DNA of 64,000 bases, taken from positions 1 through 64,000 of the forward strand of contig CAMNTM010000005.1 in NCBI GenBank assembly GCA_946558465.1, written 5' to 3'. This DNA is from an uncultured Lachnospiraceae bacterium (lineage in GTDB: Bacteria; Bacillota; Clostridia; Lachnospirales; Lachnospiraceae). Numbering within the stretch: position 1 is the stretch's first letter; every line of letters starts with the position of its first letter. The notes below the pieces were generated by a model, which saw nothing but the letters and a program-made list of their open reading frames with translations, had not been told where the DNA came from and did no database searches. Positions 17,862-26,550 of this stretch are shown here, piece after piece. The position numbers were made by a program, and so were the translations under genes.

Positions 17862-18221
17862 ATGAATATAGAAGAATTTTATACCTCTATAGATCCGTCG
17901 GGCGACGAGTACAAAAATGTCATGAGCAGACTGGGAACAGAAAGGCTTGTAAGCAAGTACTTGAATAAAATGCTGGATGATAAAAGCTTTAGTAATCTAA
18001 AGCAGGCAGTTGCATCGGGAGATTATAAAGAAGCATTTATGGCTTCTCACACGATTAAAGGTATTTGTATGAATCTAAATCTGAAGCCTCTTGCGAAGTC
18101 AAGTGGTGAGCTGACAGAAGAATTAAGAGATAATCCGGATGCCGGCCGGGTAGAGGAATTGATGATTCAGGTAGAGAAAGATTACCGGTTTGTCACAGAT
18201 GGAATTAGAAGTATAGGGTAG
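17862..18221 (+). CDS. Histidine phosphotransfer (Hpt) protein
   Basis: A 119-residue stand-alone Hpt domain. The phospho-accepting His is in ASHTIKGICMNLNL (around residue 65), followed by the usual second helix ending LTEELRDN. Hpt proteins pass phosphate between a hybrid sensor kinase and a receiver. The next gene, 21 bases downstream, begins with a receiver domain, which makes it the natural partner (inference). No kinase is encoded nearby, so the phosphate donor must be elsewhere. AAGGAG precedes the ATG. Confidence 0.88.
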   Translation: MNIEEFYTSIDPSGDEYKNVMSRLGTERLVSKYLNKMLDDKSFSNLKQAVASGDYKEAFMASHTIKGICMNLNLKPLAKSSGELTEELRDNPDAGRVEELMIQVEKDYRFVTDGIRSIG

Positions 18222-18242
18222 AAATGTGAGAGAATTTTATTT

Positions 18243-20321
18243 ATGGATATAAACGGGAAGGAAAATAAAAAAACGATATTGGTAGTAGACGATTCGGAGA
18301 TGAACCGCTCGATTCTGGCTGACATGCTGGGTGATGAATACGAAATTCTGGAGGCGGCCAACGGGTTGGAAGGGATTGCAGAGATTCAGAAGCATGAGGA
18401 TGAGATTGCGCTTGTGCTTCTTGATATTGTGATGCCGGAGATGGATGGGTTTGAGGTGCTGTCGGTAATGAATAAGGGAGGCTGGATTGGCTATATTCCT
18501 GTTATCATGATATCAGCCGAGACCTCATCAAGCCATGTAAACCAGGCATATGATCTGGGAGTTACGGATTATATCAGCCGGCCTTTTGACGGAAAGGTTG
18601 TCAGACGGAGAGTGAATAATACGATCATGCTTTATACAAAGCAGAAGATGCTGCAGGGCATGATTACAGAACAGATCCTGGAAAAAGAGAAAAGCAGTAC
18701 GCTTATGGTAGAGATTCTGAGTAACATTGTGGAATTCCGTAACGGAGAAAGCGGGCTTCATGTACTCCACGTCCGTACGATTACTGAGATGCTGCTTAAG
18801 AATCTGGCAGAAAAGACAGATCAATATAATCTTAATCATACACATATTGCAATGATCGGCTTAGCTTCGGCACTGCATGATATTGGAAAAATATCGATTG
18901 ACGAAAAGATACTGAATAAGCCGGGCAGACTTACGGATGAAGAGTTTGCAATTATGAAGACACATGCGGCAATCGGCGGAGATATGCTGATGAATGTAGG
19001 CCACAGGCGTGACGAAGAGTTAGTTAAGGTTGCTTATGAAATCTGCCGCTGGCATCATGAGCGCTATGATGGAAGAGGATATCCGGATGGACTTAAGGGG
19101 GATGAGATTCCGATTTCGGCACAGGTAGTTGCGCTGGCAGATGTGTACGATGCACTGACAAGCCAGCGTGTATATAAGCCTGCATTTTCGCATGAAAAAG
19201 CGGTTGAAATGATTATGAACGGCGAGTGCGGTACCTTTAATCCGCGTATTTTAGAGTGTCTGCAGGATGTGAAGGAGGATTTACAGAAGGAGCTTGAGCA
19301 AAAATCTATAAAGGATACGACCCGGAATGAGGTACAGAGTATTACGGCAGAATTAATCGAGAGAGGCGACGTCGCTGCATCAGACAGGACGCTGAAGCTT
19401 TTAGAGCAGGAAAGGATTAAGTATCAGTTTTTTGCTTCTATGTCTAAGGAGATTCAGTTTGAATATAATGCTGCTACAGATATGGTTATGCTCTCTGAAT
19501 GGGGAGCAGATTATCTTGGTATAGATGAGCTTGTCATGCATCCCTTTGAGGAGGAGAAGTCTCTTTCTATCATGGACAGAGAGATGATGGAAGAGATTAA
19601 GAACGCAGTTCGGGGGACGAGTTATGTAAATCCGATTTTTTCCGGCATGTACTGCCTTCATGTAAAGGGAGAGGACAGATGGCACAGGCTGGATGTGCGT
19701 GCTATGTGGGAAGGTACGGAGGACGATATATATTATACAGGTGCAATCGGTAAATTTGTCAATATTGATGAGAGTTACCGGCGGATGAACAGTCTGGAGC
19801 AGAAGGCGGCGCATGACACACTGACAGGTCTGTACAACCATATGAATGCAAGAAAGAAGATCGAAGCGTTTCTGGAGGAAAGACTCGATGACACCTACAG
19901 TCTGATTTTGTTCGATTTAGACCATTTTAAAAATGCGAATGACCAGTATGGCCATTTATTCGGTGATAATGTATTAAAATATGTTGCGAAGAAGCTTAAG
20001 GATAATTTGAGAAAAGATGATATTATGGCGCGTGTCGGCGGAGACGAGTTTATGGTATTTCTTGAGCACAACGGAAATTACGAAGCACAGGTCAGGAGAG
20101 TGTTTCAGGTTGTCACAGGACAGTATGAAAATTTCCAGATTGGAGTCAGTATGGGGGTAGCGCTGGCGCCGAAGAATGGAACTGATTATGAAAGTCTGTT
20201 CCATGCGGCAGATCAGGCGCTGTATGCATCAAAGCGGGGAGGGAGAAATCAGTATAAGTTTTATGACGGCACAATGGAAGGAACCTTATCTGTTCTTTCT
20301 CCGGTAGATGGAGAGGAATAA
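18243..20321 (+). CDS. Response regulator with HD-GYP and GGDEF domains
   Basis: A 692-residue protein. The receiver domain (about 10-130) has DD at 16-17 and phospho-acceptor Asp61 in LLDIVMPEMDG. The HD-GYP phosphodiesterase (about 150-345) has HDIGKIS at 212 and RGYPDG near 279. A PAS-like region without a clear motif spans about 390-530. A GGDEF diguanylate cyclase follows, with its signature intact at 599-603 and an RxxD inhibitory site (RKDD) five residues before it. By motif, it could both make and destroy cyclic di-GMP. It is probably switched by phosphorylation from the Hpt protein upstream. No membrane helix is present. A start with a weak ribosome site suggests coupled translation. 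Confidence 0.92.
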   Translation: MDINGKENKKTILVVDDSEMNRSILADMLGDEYEILEAANGLEGIAEIQKHEDEIALVLLDIVMPEMDGFEVLSVMNKGGWIGYIPVIMISAETSSSHVNQAYDLGVTDYISRPFDGKVVRRRVNNTIMLYTKQKMLQGMITEQILEKEKSSTLMVEILSNIVEFRNGESGLHVLHVRTITEMLLKNLAEKTDQYNLNHTHIAMIGLASALHDIGKISIDEKILNKPGRLTDEEFAIMKTHAAIGGDMLMNVGHRRDEELVKVAYEICRWHHERYDGRGYPDGLKGDEIPISAQVVALADVYDALTSQRVYKPAFSHEKAVEMIMNGECGTFNPRILECLQDVKEDLQKELEQKSIKDTTRNEVQSITAELIERGDVAASDRTLKLLEQERIKYQFFASMSKEIQFEYNAATDMVMLSEWGADYLGIDELVMHPFEEEKSLSIMDREMMEEIKNAVRGTSYVNPIFSGMYCLHVKGEDRWHRLDVRAMWEGTEDDIYYTGAIGKFVNIDESYRRMNSLEQKAAHDTLTGLYNHMNARKKIEAFLEERLDDTYSLILFDLDHFKNANDQYGHLFGDNVLKYVAKKLKDNLRKDDIMARVGGDEFMVFLEHNGNYEAQVRRVFQVVTGQYENFQIGVSMGVALAPKNGTDYESLFHAADQALYASKRGGRNQYKFYDGTMEGTLSVLSPVDGEE

Positions 20322-20360
20322 AGGACATAAGAGAGGACATACGAAAGGAAGGACAACAAG

Positions 20361-22115
20361 ATGTCAGAACCAAAAAAAGTAATTATGCTGGGTAATGAGG
20401 CAATTGCCAGAGGCGCGTACGAGGCGGGTGTGAAGGTATCTGCCGCATATCCCGGTACTCCGAGCACGGAAATCAGCGAATATCTGGTACAGTACAAGGA
20501 TTCTTTGTATTGTGAGTGGTCTCCGAATGAGAAGGTGGCAGCGGAGGTTGCAATCGGCGCTTCTGTTGTGGGAGTACGTGCCATGTCCTGCATGAAGCAT
20601 GTAGGATTTAATGTAGCAGCAGATCCGGCATATACGGTTTCATATATGGGTGTGAACGGGGGACTGGTTATTGTAGTGGCGGATGATCCGGGACTTTACA
20701 GCTCTCAAAATGAGCAGGATACGAGAATGATAGCCCGTGCAGCAGGAATTCCGGTGCTGGAGCCGGCGGACAGCTCTGAGGCGAAGGAATATATGAAGCT
20801 GGCATTTGAGTTGAGTGAGAGATTTGACCGTCCGTTCATTCTTCGTACGACGACAAGGCTGGCGCATTCGCAGGGACTTGTAGAATTGAATGACCGTCTG
20901 GAGATAGAAGATAAGCCTTATGTGAAAAATATCCAGAAAACTGTCATGATGCCGGTCAATGCCAAGCTTCGTCATGTTGAGATTGAAAAGCGTAATCTGG
21001 AGCTTGCAGATGAGGCAGATCATCTTCCCATTAATGCTGTGGAGATGAAAGATACAAAAATCGGTGTGATTACCAGCGGCATTCCTTATCAGTATGTAAG
21101 AGAGGCGCTTCCTGAGGCGTCAGTTCTTAAACTCGGCATGGTGCATCCTCTGCCGAAAAAGCTGATTGAGGATTTTGCAGCTAAAGTGGATAAGCTGTAT
21201 ATTGTAGAGGAGCTGGAGCCGGTTATTGAGGAACAGGTAAAGTCCTGGGGAATTCAGGCAGCAGGAAAAGAGATATTTACCATTCAAGGTGAATATAGTG
21301 CCAACATGATTCGAGAGGCGATACTTGGCAGAGAGCTTAAGCTTGAGGCTCCGGTTCAGGTGCCGGGCAGACCTCCGATCTTGTGTCCCGGCTGTCCGCA
21401 TCGAAGTGTGTATTATGTACTGAATAAGCTTAAGCTGCATGCAGCAGGAGATATCGGCTGTTATACTCTCGGAGCGGTAGCACCTCTTAGTGTTGTAGAT
21501 ACAACCATCTGTATGGGTGCGAGTATCTCAAGTCTTCACGGAATGGAGAAAGCTAAGGGAAGGGAATATATTAGAAACTGGGTAGCGGTTATCGGAGATT
21601 CCACATTTTTACATACAGGTATAAACTCCTTGATGAATATGGTGTATAATAAGGCAGCCGGAACAGTTATGATTTTGGATAATTCTACAACGGGAATGAC
21701 CGGTCATCAGGATCATGCAGCAACAGGAAAGACTCTGCAGGGAGATACGACCTATGCAGTTGACATTCCGGCGCTCTGCCGGGCAGTGGGAGTAAAAAAT
21801 GTAGTAGAGGTCGATGCATTTGACATTGAGACCCTAGAAAAGACAGTAAAAGAAGAGACGGCAAGAGATGAAGTCTCTGTAATTATAACGAAGTCTCCCT
21901 GCGTCCTTTTGAGCAAAGCGAAGAAGCCGCTGTATACTGCACATGCAGACAAATGTAAGAAGTGCGGTATGTGCATGAAGCCCGGATGTCCGGCTATGAC
22001 AAAGAATCCGGACGGAACCATACATATAGATGATACGATGTGTACAGGCTGCGGCTTATGTGAACGATTATGTAAGTTTGATGCGATTGAGCTGATTAAG
22101 GAGGGGGACAGATAA
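20361..22115 (+). CDS. iorA: Indolepyruvate:ferredoxin oxidoreductase, alpha subunit
   Basis: A 584-residue IorA of normal length. The N-terminal pyrimidine-binding part (SAAYPGTPSTEISEYL) and the central TPP-binding part (CPGCPHRS..., GDSTFLHTG, NSTTGMTGHQDH) are followed by two [4Fe-4S] ferredoxin motifs at the C-terminus, KKCGMCMKPGCPA and CTGCGLCERLCK. The enzyme oxidises aryl pyruvates from Trp, Phe and Tyr to aryl-acetyl-CoA and reduces ferredoxin. AGGAAGG precedes the ATG. It is the first gene of iorA-iorB, then CoA ligase and ACT genes, a recurring cluster for oxidising aromatic amino acids in anaerobes. Confidence 0.95.
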   Translation: MSEPKKVIMLGNEAIARGAYEAGVKVSAAYPGTPSTEISEYLVQYKDSLYCEWSPNEKVAAEVAIGASVVGVRAMSCMKHVGFNVAADPAYTVSYMGVNGGLVIVVADDPGLYSSQNEQDTRMIARAAGIPVLEPADSSEAKEYMKLAFELSERFDRPFILRTTTRLAHSQGLVELNDRLEIEDKPYVKNIQKTVMMPVNAKLRHVEIEKRNLELADEADHLPINAVEMKDTKIGVITSGIPYQYVREALPEASVLKLGMVHPLPKKLIEDFAAKVDKLYIVEELEPVIEEQVKSWGIQAAGKEIFTIQGEYSANMIREAILGRELKLEAPVQVPGRPPILCPGCPHRSVYYVLNKLKLHAAGDIGCYTLGAVAPLSVVDTTICMGASISSLHGMEKAKGREYIRNWVAVIGDSTFLHTGINSLMNMVYNKAAGTVMILDNSTTGMTGHQDHAATGKTLQGDTTYAVDIPALCRAVGVKNVVEVDAFDIETLEKTVKEETARDEVSVIITKSPCVLLSKAKKPLYTAHADKCKKCGMCMKPGCPAMTKNPDGTIHIDDTMCTGCGLCERLCKFDAIELIKEGDR

Positions 22116-22684
22116 TGACAGTAAAAAATATTATGATTGTCGGCGTAGGCGGACAGGGAACTCTTCTTACCAGCAGAATATTGGGCGGACTTGCGCTCTC
22201 TGGCGGATATGACGTGAAGCTTTCTGAGGTTCACGGAATGGCGCAGAGAGGCGGAAGTGTAGTAACATTTGTGCGGTACGGTGACGCAGTGGCAGAACCT
22301 ATCGTAGAGGAGGGGCAGGCAGATGTTATTATTGCATTTGAAAGGCTGGAAGCTCTGCGGTATGCTCATTTTTTGAAAAAGGACGGAGCGCTGGTAGTCA
22401 ATGACTGGAGGATTGATCCGATGCCGGTAGTGATTGGGGCTGCAGAGTATCCGGAAGGAATCATCGAGAACCTTGAGAGAAAATATAAGGTGTATACTGT
22501 AAATGCAACAGAGGAATCTAAAAAGCTGGGTAATCCCAGAGTTTTCAATCTGATTGTTCTTGGAGCAGCAGCACAGCACATGGATTTTTCAAAGCAGGAG
22601 TGGTATGATGTAATAGAAAAAACTGTGCCGCAGAAAACGATTGAAATTAATAAAAAGGCATTTGATGTCGGTTATGGCCTGTAA
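22115..22684 (+). CDS. iorB: Indolepyruvate:ferredoxin oxidoreductase, beta subunit
   Basis: A 189-residue IorB, the gamma-type subunit of 2-oxoacid oxidoreductases, with VGVGGQGTLLTSRILG near the N-terminus and the conserved VHGMAQRGGSV segment. It forms the oxidoreductase with IorA. Its ATG overlaps the last base of the iorA stop, and GGAGG lies in the end of iorA, so the two are translationally coupled. Confidence 0.95.
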   Translation: MTVKNIMIVGVGGQGTLLTSRILGGLALSGGYDVKLSEVHGMAQRGGSVVTFVRYGDAVAEPIVEEGQADVIIAFERLEALRYAHFLKKDGALVVNDWRIDPMPVVIGAAEYPEGIIENLERKYKVYTVNATEESKKLGNPRVFNLIVLGAAAQHMDFSKQEWYDVIEKTVPQKTIEINKKAFDVGYGL

Positions 22685-22792
22685 ATTTAGTGTATGGTGC
22701 CGGCAAAAGATTTGGGGAAAATATAAAAAGCAGGTATGGGAGAGGTTTTCTGGTCAGATATTACATAAATTATAAGGACAAGGAGAGAGACA

Positions 22793-24124
22793 ATGGCAGG
22801 AATAGCATTGGAAAACTGGCAGGAACAAATCAGAGACCCGAAGATTGAATGTATGAGCAGAGATGAGATGAATGCTCTGCAGAGTGAACGTTTGGTGAAG
22901 CAGGTAAAGAACGTATATGAAAATGTATCCTTTTACCGCAGAAAGATGGATGAACTGGGTGTAGAGCCGGGAGACATCAAAGGTATTGAAGATATACATA
23001 AGCTTCCATTTACAACGAAGGAGGATTTGAGAGATAACTATCCTTTCGGGCTTTTGGCAGTGCCCCAGGAAAAGATTGCGAGAGTGCAGGGTACCTCCGG
23101 CACGACAGGAAAGCTGACTCTTGCCTCTTATACGCAAAAGGATGTTGACGTATGGGGAGAGTGTGTGGCGAGAGGACTTGTTATGGCCGGACTTTCGTCG
23201 GCGGATCGTATTCATGTATGTTATGGATATGGACTCTTTACCGGAGGCATGGGACTAGACCTCGGCGCACAGGCGCTTGGAGCGATGGCGATTCCAATGT
23301 CGTCCGGGAATACGAAGCGGCAGCTTATGTGTATGGAGGATTTTGGTGCAACTGCATTTGCCTGTACACCGTCCTATGCTTTGTATCTTGCTGAGGCGGC
23401 ACAGGAAGCAGGAGTTGTAGAGCGTCTTAGGATTAAGGCAAGCATAAATGGTGCGGAGCCCTGGACAGATGAGATGCGCAAAAAAATCGAAAGTATTTTA
23501 CATATCAACAGCTTTGACATCTATGGCTTATGCGAGATTACCGGTCCGGGTGTTGCAATGGACTGTATTCATCATAAGGGTCTCCACGTATATGAGGATT
23601 ACTTCTATCCGGAAATTCTGAATCCGGCAGATCAGTCGGCCTGTGCGCAGGGAGAGACAGGAGAGCTTGTGTTTACTACTCTGGCGAAGGAAGGTATGCC
23701 TCTTATTCGTTATCGGACGAAAGATCTTACCAGTATTAAGTACGATACCTGCGAATGTGGACGAACTCTTCCGAGGATTCAGAAGTTTACCGGACGTACC
23801 GACGACATGAAGGTTATCCGGGGCGTCAATGTATTTCCGACACAGGTTGAGACGGCGCTTTTATCTATGGGAGGCGGTGTTGCTCCTCACTACATGCTCA
23901 TTGTTGATCGTGAGAATAACCTGGATGTTTTGACTGTCATGGTAGAAGTAGACGAGAAGTATTTCTCTGACGAGATCCGTAAGCTGGATGAGCTGAAAGT
24001 GAGAGTAGGAGCAGTTCTTAAACAGGCGCTTGGCGTGTCTGTAAGAGTAAAGCTGGTAGAGCCTAAAACAATTCAGAGAAGCGAAGGCAAAGCGAAACGC
24101 GTTATTGATAACAGAGAGCTGTAA
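22793..24124 (+). CDS. Phenylacetate-CoA ligase family protein (PaaK type)
   Basis: A 443-residue adenylate-forming enzyme. The P-loop-like motif is VQGTSGTTGKLTLASYT (about 95-110), with YGLCEITGPGVAMDC in the middle and the C-terminal RTDDMKVIRGVNVFPTQVE hinge. PaaK links aryl acetates to CoA. Beside iorAB it more likely runs in the direction that recovers ATP from aryl-acetyl-CoA in this fermentative setting, giving indoleacetate or phenylacetate (inference). AAGGAGAG precedes the ATG. It lies 108 bases after iorB with no visible terminator between. Confidence 0.92.
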   Translation: MAGIALENWQEQIRDPKIECMSRDEMNALQSERLVKQVKNVYENVSFYRRKMDELGVEPGDIKGIEDIHKLPFTTKEDLRDNYPFGLLAVPQEKIARVQGTSGTTGKLTLASYTQKDVDVWGECVARGLVMAGLSSADRIHVCYGYGLFTGGMGLDLGAQALGAMAIPMSSGNTKRQLMCMEDFGATAFACTPSYALYLAEAAQEAGVVERLRIKASINGAEPWTDEMRKKIESILHINSFDIYGLCEITGPGVAMDCIHHKGLHVYEDYFYPEILNPADQSACAQGETGELVFTTLAKEGMPLIRYRTKDLTSIKYDTCECGRTLPRIQKFTGRTDDMKVIRGVNVFPTQVETALLSMGGGVAPHYMLIVDRENNLDVLTVMVEVDEKYFSDEIRKLDELKVRVGAVLKQALGVSVRVKLVEPKTIQRSEGKAKRVIDNREL

Positions 24125-24142
24125 TTAGGAGGAAATGCAGAT

Positions 24143-24580
24143 ATGAATAATACAATTAAACAGTTATCGGTCTTTTTGGAAAACAGAGAAGGACGGCTTG
24201 ACGAGGTTCTTAAGGTTCTTGCAGCAGGCGGGGTGAATATTGTTGCATTAAGTCTTGCAGATACTTCTGATTATGGAATGCTTCGGATGATAGTGTCCGA
24301 GCCTGAGAAAGGCAGAGCGTCGCTTAAAGAGGCGGGCATTACGGCGATGCTGACAGATGTAGTGGCGCTGCGTGTACCACATGCGGCAGGGTCCTTGAGC
24401 AAAGCAATGCATCAGATTGTTGAGGGTAAAGTAAATGTAGAGTATATGTATGCATTTGCCAATGGAAGTGATGCGGCAGCAGTTCTTAAGAGTGATGCAC
24501 CGGAAAAGGTAGTGGATATTTTAAAGAAAAGCGGGTTTGATGTATATAGTGCAGATGAAGCGTATCGTGCAAATCAATAA
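24143..24580 (+). CDS. ACT domain protein of the ior-paaK cluster
   Basis: A 145-residue protein made of two ACT domains: LSVFLENREGRLDEVLKVLA at the start and a second one after HAAGSLSKAMHQIVEGKVNVEYM. ACT domains bind amino acids. Stand-alone double-ACT proteins next to PaaK and IorAB are common and probably sense aromatic amino acids or act on the ligase; no function is proven. AGGAGG precedes the ATG, 19 bases after the ligase stop. Confidence 0.88.
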   Translation: MNNTIKQLSVFLENREGRLDEVLKVLAAGGVNIVALSLADTSDYGMLRMIVSEPEKGRASLKEAGITAMLTDVVALRVPHAAGSLSKAMHQIVEGKVNVEYMYAFANGSDAAAVLKSDAPEKVVDILKKSGFDVYSADEAYRANQ

Positions 24581-24618
24581 ATATTAAAATAAATTTTTAT
24601 TTCAAAGGAGGAAATGTC

Positions 24619-25131
24619 ATGTTAGACAAGAAAGTAGCAGAGCTGTTAAATCAGCAGGTAAATAAGGAGTTTTATTCCGCATATTTGTATCTGGATTTTT
24701 CCAATTATTATTTTGATGAGGGATTGGACGGATTTGGAAACTGGTATAGAATTCAGGCTCAGGAGGAAAGAGATCATGCGATGCTTTTTATCCAGTACCT
24801 GCAAAATAACGGCGAGAAGGTTTCACTTGAGGCGATCGACAGGCCGGGAATCGAGCTGACAAATGCAAAGGTTGTTTTAGAAGAAGGATTAAAGCATGAG
24901 CAATATGTTACAAGCCTGATTCATACAATTTACGATGCTGCTTATTCAGTAAAGGATTTCCGTACGATGCAGTTCCTAGACTGGTTTGTAAAAGAACAGG
25001 GAGAAGAGGAGACGAATGCAGATAATCTTGTAAAGAAATTCGAACTGTTCGGAGATGATCCAAAGAGCCTGTACATGCTGGATAATGAGCTGGGTGCCAG
25101 AGTATATTCGGCACCATCGCTGACACTGTAG
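24619..25131 (+). CDS. Non-haem ferritin (FtnA type)
   Basis: A 170-residue ferritin, typical bacterial length. The di-iron ligands are visible in NKEFYSAYLYLDF (Glu), QAQEERDHAMLF (Glu and His), and the second pair of helices (EEGLKHEQYV, FLDWFVKEQGEEE). It stores iron as a mineral in a 24-mer shell. No Met haem ligand of bacterioferritin is evident. AAAGGAGG precedes the ATG. Its stop is two bases before a Bfd-like [2Fe-2S] gene, forming an iron storage/release pair. Confidence 0.93.
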   Translation: MLDKKVAELLNQQVNKEFYSAYLYLDFSNYYFDEGLDGFGNWYRIQAQEERDHAMLFIQYLQNNGEKVSLEAIDRPGIELTNAKVVLEEGLKHEQYVTSLIHTIYDAAYSVKDFRTMQFLDWFVKEQGEEETNADNLVKKFELFGDDPKSLYMLDNELGARVYSAPSLTL

Positions 25132-25133
25132 AG

Positions 25134-25307
25134 ATGAACAGGAAAAAAGTAATCTGCCCATGCTATCATGTCACAAAAGGTGATATTATAGACGCGGTAG
25201 AAAAGGGTGCGGCTTCCTTCAAGGAGGTTAAGAAGATGACAAAGGCATCTAAAGGATGCGGAAAATGTAAGAAAAAGGTAAAAAAGCTGGTAAAGAAGCT
25301 GATATAG
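25134..25307 (+). CDS. Bfd-like [2Fe-2S] ferredoxin, 57 residues
   Basis: A short protein starting MNRKKVICPCYHVTKGD. Its four Cys are at 8, 10, 42 and 45, giving CxC-x31-CxxC, exactly the spacing of E. coli bacterioferritin-associated ferredoxin (Cys 4, 6, 38, 41), and the region between has the BFD-domain look (GDIIDAVEKGAASFKEVKKMTKASKG). The last 13 residues are very Lys-rich. Bfd reduces the iron core of bacterioferritin to release iron. Here the neighbour is a plain ferritin, two bases upstream, so a matching role is inferred. No strong ribosome site is visible, and translation is probably coupled to the ferritin gene. Confidence 0.85.
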   Translation: MNRKKVICPCYHVTKGDIIDAVEKGAASFKEVKKMTKASKGCGKCKKKVKKLVKKLI

Positions 25308-25316
25308 GAACTACTG

Positions 25317-25349
25317 ACAGACGGGAGCAGAGATGTTCTCGTCTGTTTT
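25317..25349 (+). terminator. Terminator of the ferritin-Bfd operon
   Basis: ACAGACG (25317-25323) pairs with CGTCTGT (25340-25346), followed by TTT and AT-rich DNA; three bases of inner stem also pair. Confidence 0.7.
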
Positions 25350-25481
25350 ATATATAAGGGCTTGAAGATTTGGAAGATTGTGGTATGCTAATTAAGGTGT
25401 CCTTTTTTGGTGGTTTGGAACAGACTGATTTATTGAAGTACAGCCATAAAATTTCACTTTACGGTAAGAGGTGCAGAAGAT

Positions 25482-26396
25482 ATGTTGTTGTTACAGCAGA
25501 TGATCGTATTATTTATATATATTATAGCAGGTTATGTTTCTAGTAAAATAGGAATTATGGATGAGGAATTCAGCAGGAAAATCTCCTGGGTAGTTGTAAA
25601 TATTGCAAACCCGGCACTGACGATTTCCGCAGTAGTAAATGGGGAGGGAAGTATTAAGGGGAGAGAGCTTCTCATTACAGCAGGACTGGCGGCAGTTATT
25701 TTGGGAGGAATGGTACTTATATCCCAGCTGCTTCCCGTTGTGCTTCGTGTAAAGAAAGAGCAGAAAAATGTGTATAAATTGCTGTCGGCATTTAATAACA
25801 TTGGTTTCATGGGCTTCCCGGTGATTGTTGCAGTGTATGGGGAAGAAGCGCTGCTGTATGCATCTATATTTACGATGCTGTTTAATGTGCTGATTTATAC
25901 TTATGGCATCCGGGTGGCGCAGGGGGAGAAGGCAGGAAAAATCGAGTGGAGAAGAATCTTTAATATCGGTGTCTGCAGCAGTATGTCTGCTATTCTAATT
26001 TATCTTGTGCAGATTCCTACACCAGTCTTTTTTAATACGGCGGTGAGCGGTATGAGCGGACTTACGGCGCCGCTGAGTATGATGGTAATCGGAATTTCAC
26101 TGGCGGGAATTGAGATAAAAGCATTGTTTCAAGATATACGGATGCTTTTATTTTCATTGGTAAAGCTTCTGGTTATTCCGATTTTCGGGCTGTTTGTTAT
26201 CCGCCGGTTTATTGACAATGAGATGCTGTGCGGCGTCTGTATGGTTATGCTTGCCACACCTTCTGCAAGTATGGCGGCTATGATGGCTCAGCAGTATGGA
26301 GACAATGAATGTGCCGAGCTGGCGGCAAAAGGTGTGGCGCTTACAACACTTTTGTCGGTTATAACGATTCCGGCAGTATCGGCGTCTGTTTTTTAA
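25482..26396 (+). CDS. AEC family transporter (auxin efflux carrier type)
   Basis: A 304-residue membrane protein with about ten helices in two similar halves, the AEC/Mem_trans pattern. Family features are the early GYVSSKIGIMDEEFSRKISWVVVNIANPALT, the central AFNNIGFMGFPV, and the late ATPSASMAAMMAQQYG. Members transport malate, other organic acids or aryl acetates. It lies downstream of the ior cluster, so export of an aryl acid such as indoleacetate is an attractive but unproven idea. The ribosome site is weak (AAGAGGTG). Confidence 0.85.
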   Translation: MLLLQQMIVLFIYIIAGYVSSKIGIMDEEFSRKISWVVVNIANPALTISAVVNGEGSIKGRELLITAGLAAVILGGMVLISQLLPVVLRVKKEQKNVYKLLSAFNNIGFMGFPVIVAVYGEEALLYASIFTMLFNVLIYTYGIRVAQGEKAGKIEWRRIFNIGVCSSMSAILIYLVQIPTPVFFNTAVSGMSGLTAPLSMMVIGISLAGIEIKALFQDIRMLLFSLVKLLVIPIFGLFVIRRFIDNEMLCGVCMVMLATPSASMAAMMAQQYGDNECAELAAKGVALTTLLSVITIPAVSASVF

Positions 26397-26550
26397 CTGC
26401 TTTCTGTCCTTATATCTGGATGCAACCGAAAGTTTACATCAGGATATTTAAAAGCAACACAGAATCTATAGACGATACATTGTGGATAAAGTAGAATGAG
26501 ACCAGCCTTAAGCGCGCGAAAGGTAATTTGACAGGAAGGGTGAAGGAAGG

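Noticed and set aside
21752-22579. 275-codon minus-strand frame opposite iorA/iorB
   Set aside because: Antisense to two genes with intact motifs; composition is typical of a shadow frame.
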